Source: Algoriphagus hitonicola
Lineage (GTDB): Bacteria; Bacteroidota; Bacteroidia; Cytophagales; Cyclobacteriaceae
Assembly (NCBI RefSeq): GCF_900113375.1
Contig: NZ_FOPC01000003.1
Coordinates: 285,376-349,375, forward strand
DNA length: 64,000 nt
Direction of reading: 5' to 3'
Position numbers and translations under genes: made by a program. This document shows positions 1-8,983 of the stretch, in pieces. The notes under the pieces are model-generated. The model was not told the origin of the DNA. It did no database searches and saw nothing but the letters and a program-made list of their open reading frames with translations. Numbering within the stretch: position 1 is the first letter of the stretch; every line of letters starts with the position of its first letter.

Positions 1-421
1 GGAATTTAATCCGTGCCCGGGTAATCACCGCAACAGGCCCAGACTCATAAGGGTGGTTAGGATGAAAAGGGTTAATTCCTGACCATTTTCCATGAGCTTT
101 ACTGGTATTCATATAAATGGTCCAAATTTCCTTTGCCCGAGATTTAAATTCGAGAAAATGATCTGATTGCTCGAAGTAAGTGGCAGCCGCTTCCTCAGAT
201 TCCCAAACTCCCAATAAGGCATAAACATTGACATTGAGCATCTTGGAAAAACCATTTTTCCCTCCACTTCCCATCAATTTAAAAAATTCAAGTCCCTCTA
301 CTTTTTTGAATTGCTTAATGGATTTTCCCATTTGCCTAAATATCCAAAAGGCATGTCTTCCCTCAAATCTAAAAAGCGTGAAGGTGATGATTTGTCTTTT
401 ATTTTTTTTTACTACTTCCAT
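1..421 (-). CDS. Spheroidene monooxygenase-like (CrtA family) protein, partial
   Basis: The gene starts at the ATG complementary to 419-421 and runs off the left edge, so only the first 140 residues are visible. They carry the pattern I associate with CrtA-type carotenoid oxygenases: FTLFRFEGRHAFW near residues 13-26, LLGVWES at 69-75, AHGKWSGINPF at 109-119 and GPVAVITRA at 128-136. CrtA-family enzymes oxidise the end of acyclic carotenoids; the substrate in this organism cannot be read from sequence. The usual family length is about 230-250 residues, so roughly 100 are missing. No other carotenoid gene is adjacent in the window. Family call from recalled motifs, not from a search. Confidence 0.72.
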   Translation of the reverse strand, partial: MEVVKKNKRQIITFTLFRFEGRHAFWIFRQMGKSIKQFKKVEGLEFFKLMGSGGKNGFSKMLNVNVYALLGVWESEEAAATYFEQSDHFLEFKSRAKEIWTIYMNTSKAHGKWSGINPFHPNHPYESGPVAVITRARIKF

Positions 422-795
422 TAAAAAGCAATTTATAAATCCACGAGCTTACCTGATTACTATGGATAACTGATGAATTTTATTAAAGTTCTAAGTACTC
501 AAATTACATCAATCATGTCATAATGAATTGGCGATTTTGTCGATGGCTTAGGAGTGAGCTTTTGTCCCAAAATAGTATTTACGGATACTTACACTAGTTC
601 ACATGCATCTTTTTAAATTCAAAAAAAAGATCTTTAAATAATTAAAAAAGCTGAATATTTTGATTTTTAAATTTTTACCAAATATTATTTTTATTTTGAA
701 TATAAGCACTTATTTTTCAATTAATTACATTCTACTTCATAAAGTGAATGTTTGATTATCATCCCAAATCAATAGCACCCATTAATCCCGTTTTT
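422..795. other. AT-rich intergenic region between divergent genes
   Basis: No convincing gene. It separates the leftward CrtA-like gene from the rightward oxidoreductase and becomes very AT-rich after about 600. Promoters for both are expected here, but I see no clean TAnnTTTG box with a correctly spaced TTG. An ATG at 748 is in frame with the downstream gene and could extend it by 16 residues. Confidence 0.5.
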
Positions 796-1413
796 ATGAA
801 ATTAGGAATTCTAGGAGGGACTTCTTTAGCAAAAGCACTTGGAAAAAAATTTATCAATGCCGGTATTTCCGTAGCATTTGGAGTTCATCCCGATTTTGAC
901 GTAGAAGAAGTAGAATGGAAAATGCTCAATCGTCTCCATCATCGCATCTGTCCTTTTGAATCTGCGATCATCCAAGCCGATATAATTTTAATATGCAGTG
1001 AAAACGAACATTTGCAGGCTATCTGGCGTGCCTTTAAAAATACGGATACTGCAGACAAACTGATTATAGACTGCACCAATACCACCTACACCACTAAAAT
1101 CAACCACTCTCCTACCAAAATACTCAAGCGAATAGCTCCTGAAGCTCATTTATTTAAGGCATTTAATAACCTTGGAATGGATTATCCGCTTTACGATCCG
1201 CTGGGTATTATCAAGGAAACCTACTTTTGTGGGGATGAGGTCCCCGAAAAAATCAGGGTGAAAAGATTAATTGAATTGATTGGTTTCAAAGCTATAGATG
1301 CCGGAAAATTTAATAATGCCACCCTTTTGGAGGCTTTTTATCACTTGGGAAAAGAGATCGCCGTTAACAAAAACGAAAACAATCAATTTCATTTTAAACT
1401 GATTTCCATTTAA
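796..1413 (+). CDS. F420-dependent-type NADP oxidoreductase family protein
   Basis: A 205-residue protein whose first residues form a Rossmann fold start, MKLGILGGTSLAKALG, followed by an acidic helix region and the hydrophobic strand ADIILICSE. This layout matches the NADP oxidoreductase, coenzyme F420-dependent family (the ProC/FNO-like N-terminal fold), which in bacteria often reduces substrates using NADPH. The conserved patch KAFNNLG near residue 125 also fits. An in-frame ATG at 748 would add 16 residues ahead of the nucleotide-binding strand; I prefer 796 because the family begins directly at the fold. Substrate unknown. It sits alone before a ROK-type kinase. Confidence 0.65.
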   Translation: MKLGILGGTSLAKALGKKFINAGISVAFGVHPDFDVEEVEWKMLNRLHHRICPFESAIIQADIILICSENEHLQAIWRAFKNTDTADKLIIDCTNTTYTTKINHSPTKILKRIAPEAHLFKAFNNLGMDYPLYDPLGIIKETYFCGDEVPEKIRVKRLIELIGFKAIDAGKFNNATLLEAFYHLGKEIAVNKNENNQFHFKLISI

Positions 1414-1550
1414 CTAAAGGGGTTAATCTGGAAATTATTTTTATCTGCTCGAAAATGCTGTACCGAGTAGCCTGTTTTTCCTTTAAATTTTATAGTTTCA
1501 CAGTGAAATAAATAAATCTGTTTTGAAGGCAATTGCCCTGCTTTGACCGA

Positions 1551-2225
1551 ATGAAAAAATCCAAAAATAACATCTTAGTAATCGATATTGGTGGTTCGAA
1601 TGTGAAAATTCTAGCCACAGGGCAGGATGAACGAATCAAAATCCCATCCGGTAGTGAATTTACGCCCGAGCAAATGGTCCCATTGGTCAAAGAAAGTGCA
1701 GCAGACTGGTCTTTTGATGTGATCAGCATGGGATTTCCCGGAGTAGTCAAGCACAATAAAATCAAAAGCGAACCCGTGAATATGGGATCGGGATGGTTGG
1801 ACTTTGATTTCGAAAAAGCCTTTGGCTGTCCGGTAAAAATCCTCAACGATGCCGCCATGCAGGCATTGGGAAGCTACGAAGGAAAAAAGCTACTTTTTTT
1901 AGGATTGGGCACTGGTCTAGGGACTGCCATGGTAATGAATCAGACTATTTTTCCAATCGAAGGAGGACATCTTCCCTACAAGAAGTCTACTTTTGAATCC
2001 TACATCGGCAAATCGTATTTGTTTAACAGCGGTCAAAAAAGATGGGAAAAGCATGTCAGTAAGGCGGTAGAAATCTTTCGAGACACGTTTCAGCCTGAGG
2101 ACATTGTGTTGGGAGGAGGCAATTCCAAACTACTGACTGAAGTTCCCGAAGGCTGTCGCTTAGGAACCAATCAAAATGCCTTCAAAGGAGGATTTAGACT
2201 ATGGGAAGAAGATTTTTGGGTTTAA
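1551..2225 (+). CDS. ROK-family sugar kinase, polyphosphate glucokinase-like
   Basis: A 224-residue protein with the phosphate-binding motif VIDIGGSNVKI near residue 10, the catalytic region LNDAAMQALG near 99-108, and a second glycine-rich segment LGLGTGLGTA near 119-128, all diagnostic of the ROK/actin-like sugar kinase fold. The short length and the IDIGGSNVK form match polyphosphate-type glucokinases, which phosphorylate glucose from polyphosphate or ATP; the phosphate donor is not readable. The ATG at 1551 (MKKSKNN) is chosen over the in-frame ATG at 1533 because the family begins just before the glycine motif. It ends at a strong bidirectional terminator shared with rfbA. Confidence 0.75.
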   Translation: MKKSKNNILVIDIGGSNVKILATGQDERIKIPSGSEFTPEQMVPLVKESAADWSFDVISMGFPGVVKHNKIKSEPVNMGSGWLDFDFEKAFGCPVKILNDAAMQALGSYEGKKLLFLGLGTGLGTAMVMNQTIFPIEGGHLPYKKSTFESYIGKSYLFNSGQKRWEKHVSKAVEIFRDTFQPEDIVLGGGNSKLLTEVPEGCRLGTNQNAFKGGFRLWEEDFWV

Positions 2226-2234
2226 CTGACCTCA

Positions 2235-2277
2235 GAAAAAAGAGGTGCAGTTGATTTCAATTACACCTCTTTTTTTT
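2235..2277. terminator. Bidirectional intrinsic terminator
   Basis: An inverted repeat (AAGAGGTG with CACCTCTT) is preceded by A-rich and followed by T-rich sequence, so it can end both the kinase gene on the plus strand and rfbA on the minus strand. Confidence 0.85.
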
Positions 2278-2286
2278 GTTCAAGAA

Positions 2287-3147
2287 TCAGGAAATCAAGC
2301 GCCTGAGATAGACACCATAGCCGCTTTTCCCCAATTTATCAGCCGCTTTAAGCAGCTCCTCTTTCCCTATAAAGTTGCTTCGATAGGCAATCTCTTCGAT
2401 ACAGCCGATCTTCAAGCCCTGTCGCTCCTCGATTACCTCGACAAATTGCGCCGCCTGTAGCAGAGATTGGTGAGTTCCGGTATCCAACCAAGCTGTTCCT
2501 CGATTCAATATCGCCACTTGTAACTCGTCCATTTTCAGATATTCATTGTTGATATCCGTGATTTCTAACTCTCCCCGAGGACTGGGTTTAATCTTTTTGG
2601 CGATTTCCACAACCCGATTATCATAGAAATACAGCCCCGGAACTGCATAGTTGGACTTGGGGTTTTCCGGTTTCTCTTCGATGCTGATGGCTTTTTGGTT
2701 TTCGTCAAACTCCACCACTCCATATCGCTCAGGATCATTGACATGATAGGCAAAAACCACTCCTCCCTGAGGATCGGTGTTTTCCAAAAGCGTTTTATGA
2801 AGCCCGGATCCATAGAAAATATTATCCCCGAGAATCAAGGCAACTTTATCCTTGCCGATAAACTCCTCCCCGATGATAAATGCCTGAGCTAATCCATCAG
2901 GGGATGGCTGAACGGCATATTCAAATCGACAGCCGAGTTGTGAACCATCGCCCAACAACTTCTGGAAAGCAGCCGAATCTTCCGGAGTCGTGATGATCAA
3001 AATCTCCCGGATCCCCGCCATCATCAAGACCGATAGTGGATAGTAAATCATCGGCTTGTCATAAACGGGCATCAATTGCTTGCTTACCGTGATGGTCAAT
3101 GGATATAAACGGGTTCCGGAGCCTCCGGCCAAAATAATTCCTTTCAT
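2287..3147 (-). CDS. rfbA: Glucose-1-phosphate thymidylyltransferase
   Basis: A 286-residue cytoplasmic nucleotidyltransferase that joins dTTP and glucose-1-phosphate to give dTDP-glucose, the first step to dTDP-rhamnose and other deoxysugars. The signature [13 protein letters not shown] lies at residues 6-18, followed by [17 protein letters not shown], and ILGDNIFYG near residue 107 carries the catalytic aspartate; length and motifs match RfbA/RmlA closely. The other rfb genes (B, C, D) are not in the window, so it stands as a single-gene unit. The start ATG at 3145-3147 is directly before the nucleotide-binding strand. Confidence 0.95.
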   Translation of the reverse strand: MKGIILAGGSGTRLYPLTITVSKQLMPVYDKPMIYYPLSVLMMAGIREILIITTPEDSAAFQKLLGDGSQLGCRFEYAVQPSPDGLAQAFIIGEEFIGKDKVALILGDNIFYGSGLHKTLLENTDPQGGVVFAYHVNDPERYGVVEFDENQKAISIEEKPENPKSNYAVPGLYFYDNRVVEIAKKIKPSPRGELEITDINNEYLKMDELQVAILNRGTAWLDTGTHQSLLQAAQFVEVIEERQGLKIGCIEEIAYRSNFIGKEELLKAADKLGKSGYGVYLRRLIS

Positions 3148-3387
3148 AGGACTTGGGTTAATTCAGATTTCAGGTTAAATAATCGGCTAAAACTACAAAT
3201 ACCCTTTTGATTTTTGAAATTTACCTATCGTTTACGGCCAACCTTTTTCCCAACTGGAAAAAAAACAAATTTCTATTTTAATACTTGTCAATCTTTTCCC
3301 AAGCTTTTGCGCGCTGACATTCTAAGAGAATGAAATCAAAATCCTATTTTTACCAGTAGTATTGCATTCCGCTTTATCTCAATTATT

Positions 3388-4869
3388 ATGAAAAATCCAG
3401 CGCTGATTATCCTTCTTGTCCTGATAAATTTTGCCTGTCAACAGGCCCCGGAAATAACCTTCGAGTCAGCTCAATCAGAGAAATATCGCCCGATCTACCA
3501 TTTCACACCTCCCACAGGCTGGATGAACGATCCCAACGGAATGGTTTTCTATGAAAATACCTATCATTTATTTTATCAGCATTATCCGGATTCGACAGTC
3601 TGGGGACCGATGCATTGGGGACATGCGACTTCAGAAAATTTAATCGATTGGGAGCATCAGCCCATAGCCATTAGCCCAGATTCATTGGGGTATATTTTTT
3701 CGGGAAGTGCAGTTTTTGATGTGGAAAATAGCTCCGGATTGGGAACGAGCGAAAATCCCCCATTGGTCGCCATCTACACCTACCACGATATGGAAGGAGA
3801 GCAATCCGGCAAATCAGATTATCAATCCCAAGCCATCGCCTATTCCTTGGACAAAGGAGCTACCTGGGAAAAATACGATCAAAACCCCGTGCTCCCCAAT
3901 CAAGGAATCCGGGATTTCCGTGATCCCAAAGTAATGCCTTGGACATTTTCTGATGGGAAAAAAGGCTGGCTGATGACCTTAGCAGTATCGGATAGAATTC
4001 AATTTTACAGTTCAGAAAATCTCCTTGAATGGAAATTGGAAAGTGAGTTTGGGCAAAATCAAGGAGCTCATGGAGGGGTCTGGGAATGTCCTGATTTGAT
4101 CCCGATGACTGCGCCGGACGGTTCGGAGAAATGGGTGCTTTTGGTCAGTATCAATCCCGGTGGACCCCAAAAAGGCTCTGCAACCCAATATTTCATCGGT
4201 GACTTTACCGATGGGAAATTCACTCCTGATGATCAATTGATCCGCTGGCTGGATTACGGGCCGGATAATTATGCTGGTGTGACTTGGGCAAATACACCCA
4301 ATCGAAACTTGTTTATTGGCTGGATGAGCAATTGGCTTTATGCCCAAGTGGTACCGACAGAAACTTGGCGGTCGGCGATGACGATTCCCCGAGAGCTCAG
4401 TTTATTTGAAGTTGACGGAACTCTGTTGGTCAAATCAGCACCCGCCGAAGAGACGCTACAACTTCGGGGATCCTCATTTGAATTGGATAAATTACAGTCA
4501 AACTTACCCTCCGAAGCGGTGGAAATCACCGCAGAAATCGAAGATGAAGAGGCCTTTTCCATTTTGATCGAAAATGAGATTGGAGAAAAAGTCCTAATTA
4601 CCCGAGACAATGGTCTAGTGAGTGTGGATCGAAGCCTTGCGGGCAATTCAGATTTTCATCCTGATTTTGCAGCTGTGCATTCGGCACCGATGAGTTGGGA
4701 AGCTAATTCACTTCGCCTCTTTTTGGATGCCAGTTCCTTGGAGCTTTTTATCAATGATGGAGAGATGGTCATCACTTCCACGCTCTTTCCAACCGAACCC
4801 TGGAAGAAGATCAGATTTTCTGAAAACCTCTCAACGATTAAACTTCATAACCTCGCAGAAATAAATTAA
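3388..4869 (+). CDS. Glycoside hydrolase family 32 lipoprotein (invertase/levanase type)
   Basis: A 493-residue exported enzyme. Residues 1-17 form a lipoprotein signal ending in the lipobox FAC (Cys17), so it is membrane-anchored. The three GH32 signatures are present: WMNDPNG at 45-51 (catalytic nucleophile Asp), FRDPK near 177-181 (transition-state stabiliser) and ECPD near 233-236 (acid/base Glu). After the five-bladed propeller a C-terminal beta-sandwich follows, including LRLFLDASSLELFIND. GH32 members cleave fructosyl bonds in sucrose, inulin or levan; which of these cannot be told. No SusC/SusD pair, fructokinase or permease lies beside it, so it is not part of a visible polysaccharide-utilisation locus. 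Confidence 0.93.
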   Translation: MKNPALIILLVLINFACQQAPEITFESAQSEKYRPIYHFTPPTGWMNDPNGMVFYENTYHLFYQHYPDSTVWGPMHWGHATSENLIDWEHQPIAISPDSLGYIFSGSAVFDVENSSGLGTSENPPLVAIYTYHDMEGEQSGKSDYQSQAIAYSLDKGATWEKYDQNPVLPNQGIRDFRDPKVMPWTFSDGKKGWLMTLAVSDRIQFYSSENLLEWKLESEFGQNQGAHGGVWECPDLIPMTAPDGSEKWVLLVSINPGGPQKGSATQYFIGDFTDGKFTPDDQLIRWLDYGPDNYAGVTWANTPNRNLFIGWMSNWLYAQVVPTETWRSAMTIPRELSLFEVDGTLLVKSAPAEETLQLRGSSFELDKLQSNLPSEAVEITAEIEDEEAFSILIENEIGEKVLITRDNGLVSVDRSLAGNSDFHPDFAAVHSAPMSWEANSLRLFLDASSLELFINDGEMVITSTLFPTEPWKKIRFSENLSTIKLHNLAEIN

Positions 4870-4875
4870 ACCCTT

Positions 4876-4908
4876 TTGAATTTTACTCCGTACAAAGCAT
4901 TAATTTTG
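4876..4908 (+). promoter_or_regulatory. Candidate Bacteroidota promoter
   Basis: TAATTTTG at 4901-4908 matches the Bacteroidota -7 box TAnnTTTG, and a TTG lies at 4876-4878, 22 bases upstream, slightly farther than usual. It sits 20 bases before the TTG start at 4929, which supports that start. Confidence 0.45.
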
Positions 4909-4928
4909 ATGAGTATTCCATCCAAAAG

Positions 4929-5276
4929 TTGAAAAAGCAACTCCTATTTTTAACCCTTTTCCTTTCCTTTGGGATGGGTTGGATTGCTTTTTTCTCACCA
5001 GCTCAATCAGAGTTTAATAAAGAAAAAAGCCAAGAAAGTTTCTTAACCGAATCTTCGGGATTTTATTTGGGCTATGGGCTTGTTTCTGAGCGAAACTCCG
5101 TCTCTGAGATCCCCACGTTTAAAGTAGACTGGACCCAAGATGGCAAAATAAATTCCACTTGGTCCACTGAGTTTGTCCGATATCATCGGTTGATCGGATC
5201 AGAATTTTGGACTGCTGGTTCGGCACCACTTTTTGATGTAAAAATCCTTTTTCAGCAGTATTTCTATCCCTGGTAA
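4929..5276 (+). CDS. Small exported protein of unknown function
   Basis: A 115-residue protein starting at TTG (4929) with a clear signal peptide, MKKQLLFLTLFLSFGMGW, followed by about 95 polar residues with no family that I recognise. No ATG is available upstream in frame; the TTG is supported by the signal peptide and by a promoter-like box just ahead. The mature part contains a run with two Trp (DWTQDGKINSTW) that suggests beta structure. It lies between the GH32 gene and another small membrane protein, separated from the latter by 70 bases; a link with either is not shown. Confidence 0.6.
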   Translation: MKKQLLFLTLFLSFGMGWIAFFSPAQSEFNKEKSQESFLTESSGFYLGYGLVSERNSVSEIPTFKVDWTQDGKINSTWSTEFVRYHRLIGSEFWTAGSAPLFDVKILFQQYFYPW

Positions 5277-5346
5277 ATAAGGCGAGATTTTCTTTTGCCC
5301 TTTGGGCCTATCAACGCTTTCTAACATTTACTAATTAACAAAAAAC

Positions 5347-5838
5347 ATGATTGACATTGATTTGGCGACCCTTTTGGTGTCAGCCTTCTTCCTTATGGCA
5401 TTTATTGCCCCATTTGCGATTCAGAGAAATAAACAAAATCAACTGGTAAAAAAGCAAGATCTGAGCTTTTTGGAACTTGCCGAAAAAATGAACCTTAAAT
5501 TAACCAAAACAGAAAAATGGAGAAATCACTATCAAATCGGGATTGACCAAACTGAAAAAAAATTGATCTACAACCGATATGGTGATTTTCCAAGTCAGGA
5601 AGTAATCGACCTAAAAACGGTCAAAACCTGCTCTATAGATCAAAAGGTCAGAAAAGTGAAAGTAGGTAAGGAAAATATCGTCGTAACGGACTTTCTTGCC
5701 CTGACCTTGCACTTCACCAATCCTGATCAACCCAGCAAAAACCTGGAGTTTTACGATTCAGATCAATTTCCGGATATGGTAGGTGAAAAGGTTTTGATTC
5801 AAAACTGGAATCAAATCATTCTCCAGCAAATTCAATAA
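5347..5838 (+). CDS. Single-pass membrane protein of unknown function
   Basis: A 163-residue protein with one N-terminal transmembrane helix (about residues 8-25) followed by a basic stretch, so the remaining 135 residues are probably cytoplasmic. The soluble part is rich in Lys, Gln and Glu, and contains TEKKLIYNRYGDF and an alternating hydrophobic region (FLALTLHFTN) that could form a small beta-sheet domain. I do not recognise the family. It ends at an imperfect hairpin terminator at 5844-5895. Confidence 0.65.
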   Translation: MIDIDLATLLVSAFFLMAFIAPFAIQRNKQNQLVKKQDLSFLELAEKMNLKLTKTEKWRNHYQIGIDQTEKKLIYNRYGDFPSQEVIDLKTVKTCSIDQKVRKVKVGKENIVVTDFLALTLHFTNPDQPSKNLEFYDSDQFPDMVGEKVLIQNWNQIILQQIQ

Positions 5839-5843
5839 GTATA

Positions 5844-5895
5844 AAAAGCTGTACTGGGATTTCGCCTTTGAGGGAAACCAGTGCAGCTTTTTTTT
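5844..5895 (+). terminator. Intrinsic terminator
   Basis: AAAAAGCTGTACTGG pairs, with one mismatch, with CCAGTGCAGCTTTTT and is followed by a run of T residues, ending the upstream single-pass membrane protein gene. Confidence 0.8.
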
Positions 5896-5951
5896 AATTC
5901 ATGGGAAGAAAGTAGCGTTTAGATAGAGGATAATTCGTCTTACTTTTGAAA

Positions 5952-5959
5952 TATTTTTG
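5952..5959 (+). promoter_or_regulatory. Candidate -7 box
   Basis: TATTTTTG fits TAnnTTTG exactly, 27 bases before the start of the iron-sulfur protein gene. No TTG is found at the usual spacing, so support is only partial. Confidence 0.35.
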
Positions 5960-5986
5960 GTAATATACATCAGTAAAAATTTTTGA

Positions 5987-6424
5987 ATGATGGAAAAAGG
6001 TAAAATCAAAAAAGAATACTCCAATGGAGAAGTTGTGGTCACTTGGGAGCCTCATAAGTGTATCCATTCGGAAAATTGTTTCAAGGGTCTTCCTGCGGTT
6101 TTCAATCCAAATCAAAAGCCTTGGATCAAGGTGGAAGCTTCAAATACAGATGAAATCGTAGAACAGATCAAAAAATGCCCATCCGGAGCCTTGGGATATT
6201 ACTTCGAAAATGAAATTGAGAACGAGGATAAGGACGAAAAATCAGAATTACTAGTAGAAGTCATTTCAAGTGGGCCACTGATGGTGTATGGAAAAATACA
6301 AGTCAAAATGGCCGACGGAAGCACTAAGCCCCAATATAAGGTTACTGCCTTTTGTCGCTGTGGAAGTAGTGAAAACAAACCGTTCTGTGACGGCACCCAC
6401 AAAAAAATTGCATTCAAAGGATAA
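5987..6424 (+). CDS. Mono-cluster ferredoxin-like (YjdI) plus CDGSH iron-sulfur protein
   Basis: A 145-residue two-domain protein. Residues about 10-70 match the YjdI-type (4Fe-4S) mono-cluster domain, with CIHSENCFKGLPAVF and the later KKCPSGAL supplying cysteines. Residues about 120-143 form a CDGSH 2Fe-2S site: CRCGSSENKPFCDGTHKK, with three Cys and the His ligand. Such fusions are common in Bacteroidota and are thought to bind redox or sensing clusters; no enzyme activity is known. Two adjacent ATGs at 5987 and 5990 are equally possible starts. It lies 14 bases upstream of the KefF-like oxidoreductase gene, so a redox-linked operon with it is plausible. Confidence 0.88.
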   Translation: MMEKGKIKKEYSNGEVVVTWEPHKCIHSENCFKGLPAVFNPNQKPWIKVEASNTDEIVEQIKKCPSGALGYYFENEIENEDKDEKSELLVEVISSGPLMVYGKIQVKMADGSTKPQYKVTAFCRCGSSENKPFCDGTHKKIAFKG

Positions 6425-6438
6425 ATAAGATTAAGCGC

Positions 6439-7002
6439 ATGCGGAAGGTATTGATCCTATTTGCCCATCCAAAATTTGAGCATTCGGATGTTCATTCCAA
6501 ATTATTAGCGGCCGTTTCCGGACTTGAAAATGTCGTCGTGAGAGATCTCTATGAGCTTTATCCGGATTTTCAGGTTCAGGTACAGCCTGAGCAGGAAGCC
6601 CTTTTTGATTCGGATGTGATCATTTGGCAGCATCCGATTTATTGGTATTCCTGTCCCCCTTTGATGAAGCAGTGGATAGATTTGGTGCTGGAGTATGGTT
6701 GGGCCTATGGAAAAAACGGCATTTACCTCAAAAACAAATACATTTTCAATGCAGTAAGCTCAGGAGGATCAGCCGATGTGTATTCGTCCGAAGGTCGAAA
6801 CCGCTTTAGTTTGGAGACCTTTATGCGGTCATTTGAGCAAACTGCCTACCTCTGCAACATGCGATATTTGCCAGTATTTCACGTGGCAGGGACCCACAAG
6901 ATCGACGCTATTCAACTCGGCCGAAAAGCAAAAGAATATCGGGATTTGATTCTGAAACTCCGGGACGAAGAAATTACGCTACCCTATATACAGAAGCCAT
7001 GA
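6439..7002 (+). CDS. KefF-like NAD(P)H oxidoreductase (potassium efflux ancillary protein)
   Basis: A 187-residue flavodoxin-fold quinone reductase of the KefF/MdaB type. MRKVLILFAHPKFEHSDVH is the FMN-phosphate loop, IIWQHPIYWYSCPPLMKQW near 70-88 is the family hallmark, and VSSGGSADVY is a second cofactor loop. KefF proteins bind to and activate KefC K+/H+ antiporters in response to electrophiles. That role is strongly supported here: its stop overlaps the start of the KefB/KefC-like antiporter by four bases (ATGA at 6999), so the two are translationally coupled. Confidence 0.85.
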   Translation: MRKVLILFAHPKFEHSDVHSKLLAAVSGLENVVVRDLYELYPDFQVQVQPEQEALFDSDVIIWQHPIYWYSCPPLMKQWIDLVLEYGWAYGKNGIYLKNKYIFNAVSSGGSADVYSSEGRNRFSLETFMRSFEQTAYLCNMRYLPVFHVAGTHKIDAIQLGRKAKEYRDLILKLRDEEITLPYIQKP

Positions 7003-8873
7003 ACAGTTTTTTATTAATCGCAATCATTTTTATTTCTGCCGCCATTCTTTTTGTGCCAATCGCAAAAAAACTGGGAATGGGCTCCGTACTGGGCTATTTG
7101 ATTGCAGGGATCGTAATTGGCCCGTACTTATTGGGATTTATCGAAAGTGGTGATCAGGGTCAGGACATCATGCACACGACAGAATTCGGCGTGGTGATTA
7201 TGCTCTTTTTGATCGGGCTGGAACTCGATCCGGAGAATCTCTGGAAGATGCGGGATCTTATCCTTCGTGTCGGATTATTTCAAGTTTTGGTGACTTCTGC
7301 CTTGATTTTTGGATTCGCAATTTACCTTGACATTGATTGGAGAATCAGTCTTGCTGTATCGCTCTCAATGGCCCTCTCCTCAACGGCGATCGTTTTATCC
7401 TCTCTCAAAGAAAAAGGTCAATTGGGGAGCCCTGTGGGCAAAATGTCATTTGGTGTTTTGCTGATGCAGGATATCGCAGTCATTCCGATTTTGGCTATCA
7501 TTCCCCTTTTGGCCACAGTAAGTGGGGATTTGGCTGCCAATTCTGAAGTGGAGGCTGGATTGATCGATAGTCTTCCGACCTGGGCGCAAACGCTTTCAAT
7601 ATTTGGAGCGATTGGAATCATCATTCTGCTTGGGAAATACGGTTTTGGACCATTGCTTAAATGGGTTTCAAAATCCCGCCTTCGCGAGCTTTTCACAGCT
7701 TCGGCGCTGTTGATTGTATTTGGAATCAGCTGGCTAATGCAAGTCGTAGGTCTGAGTCCCGCACTGGGAGCTTTCATCGCAGGAGTCATTTTGGCAAACT
7801 CTCCATATCGACATGCTTTAGAATCTGATTTAGAACCATTTAAAGGGTTGCTTTTGGGCGTATTTTTCATGGCTGTAGGTGCGACGATCAATTTCAATCT
7901 GATTATAGCAGATCCAGTGACCATTATTTCCATCACTTTGGGAATCATGCTGGTCAAATCTCTGGTTCTAATTCTGATCGGAAAACTCCGAAAACTTTCC
8001 ACAGGTCAAAATTTAAGCTTCGCCATCGGACTTTCTCAGGTTTCTGAATTTTCTTTTGTGACCTATGCTTTTGCTTTGCAATTCGAGGTCATTGATATGA
8101 GTCTCTCCGATCAATTGATGGCTATTACGGCGCTGACGATGACCTTTACGCCATTGGCTTCATTGGCCTTGGACAAGTTTATCATTCCAAAATTGGAAAA
8201 AGAAGATCCAATCACTGGAAAAGAGGATGAAGTTATCCACGAAAAGAATCAAGTCATCCTCTTGGGATTTGGAAATTTCGGAAGTACGGTAGGTCGATTT
8301 TTAAGGGCCAACGGCGTAGAATGTACCATCTTGGATTATGATCCGGATCGAATTGATTTTTTGAGAAAAATGGGTTTTAAGGTCTATTTCGGTGATGGCT
8401 CTCAGGTCAATGTACTTAAAACGGCCGGAGCCGATGAGGCTAAAATTTTGATTTCAGCCATCGACACCCCTTCTCAAACCTTACAGGTCATCGAAATCTG
8501 CAAGGAGCATTTTCCCCAATTGGAAGTAATGGTACGTGCCAAAAACCGCTACGATGCTTACGAATTGATGGAAAACGGAGTACGAAATATCTATCGGGAG
8601 CATTTGGATACTTCTGTTCGAATGGGTGAAGATGTCCTTCGAAAGATGGGATTTCGGGCTCATACGATTCACCGTTTGGCCGCACAATTCAAAAAATACG
8701 ATGAGGATTCCCTTCAGATTTTAGTCAATTTCAAAAATGACGAGGGCGAATACATCCAAAATGCAAAAAAACATATCGAGCAGCAGGAAAACCTACTTTC
8801 TGGAGAATTGATGAAAAAATTCTCATTGAATGATCACGCTTGGGATTCCGATTCTTTGAAGGAAGATTCTTAA
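6999..8873 (+). CDS. KefB/KefC-like monovalent cation:proton antiporter (CPA2)
   Basis: A 624-residue inner-membrane transporter. Residues 1-390 hold about 12 transmembrane helices, with the CPA2 features FLIGLELDP near 72 and FGVLLMQDIAVIPIL near 150, where the Asp is the expected ion-coupling residue. Residues about 415-535 form a TrkA-N/RCK domain starting with VILLGFGNFGSTVGRFL, an NAD-binding glycine motif that in KefC senses glutathione adducts. A C-terminal tail of roughly 85 residues follows. Together with the overlapping KefF-like gene it should form a ligand-gated K+/H+ exchange system for electrophile or redox stress; Na+ instead of K+ cannot be excluded. Confidence 0.9.
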   Translation: MNSFLLIAIIFISAAILFVPIAKKLGMGSVLGYLIAGIVIGPYLLGFIESGDQGQDIMHTTEFGVVIMLFLIGLELDPENLWKMRDLILRVGLFQVLVTSALIFGFAIYLDIDWRISLAVSLSMALSSTAIVLSSLKEKGQLGSPVGKMSFGVLLMQDIAVIPILAIIPLLATVSGDLAANSEVEAGLIDSLPTWAQTLSIFGAIGIIILLGKYGFGPLLKWVSKSRLRELFTASALLIVFGISWLMQVVGLSPALGAFIAGVILANSPYRHALESDLEPFKGLLLGVFFMAVGATINFNLIIADPVTIISITLGIMLVKSLVLILIGKLRKLSTGQNLSFAIGLSQVSEFSFVTYAFALQFEVIDMSLSDQLMAITALTMTFTPLASLALDKFIIPKLEKEDPITGKEDEVIHEKNQVILLGFGNFGSTVGRFLRANGVECTILDYDPDRIDFLRKMGFKVYFGDGSQVNVLKTAGADEAKILISAIDTPSQTLQVIEICKEHFPQLEVMVRAKNRYDAYELMENGVRNIYREHLDTSVRMGEDVLRKMGFRAHTIHRLAAQFKKYDEDSLQILVNFKNDEGEYIQNAKKHIEQQENLLSGELMKKFSLNDHAWDSDSLKEDS

Positions 8874-8899
8874 TTTTAATATTCTTAAAATAATTTAAG

Positions 8900-8907
8900 T
8901 ATTTTTG
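8900..8907 (+). promoter_or_regulatory. Candidate -7 box for the exopolysaccharide-type operon
   Basis: TATTTTTG fits TAnnTTTG, 76 bases ahead of the ATG at 8984. A correctly spaced upstream TTG is not visible, so the call is tentative. Confidence 0.35.
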
Positions 8908-8983
8908 ACGGTATTCACCCAAAGAAAATATCCTCCCTCCTTTCCCTGAGTTGATATTTTACCAAAAGGACCCGCACTTATTT

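Noticed and set aside
228..473. An 81-codon plus-strand reading frame beginning at 228
   Set aside because: It is antisense to the CrtA-like gene on the minus strand, which has clear family motifs in this interval.
3388..4869. A polysaccharide-utilisation locus around the GH32 lipoprotein
   Set aside because: No SusC-like TonB receptor, SusD-like lipoprotein, sensor or fructokinase gene is adjacent.
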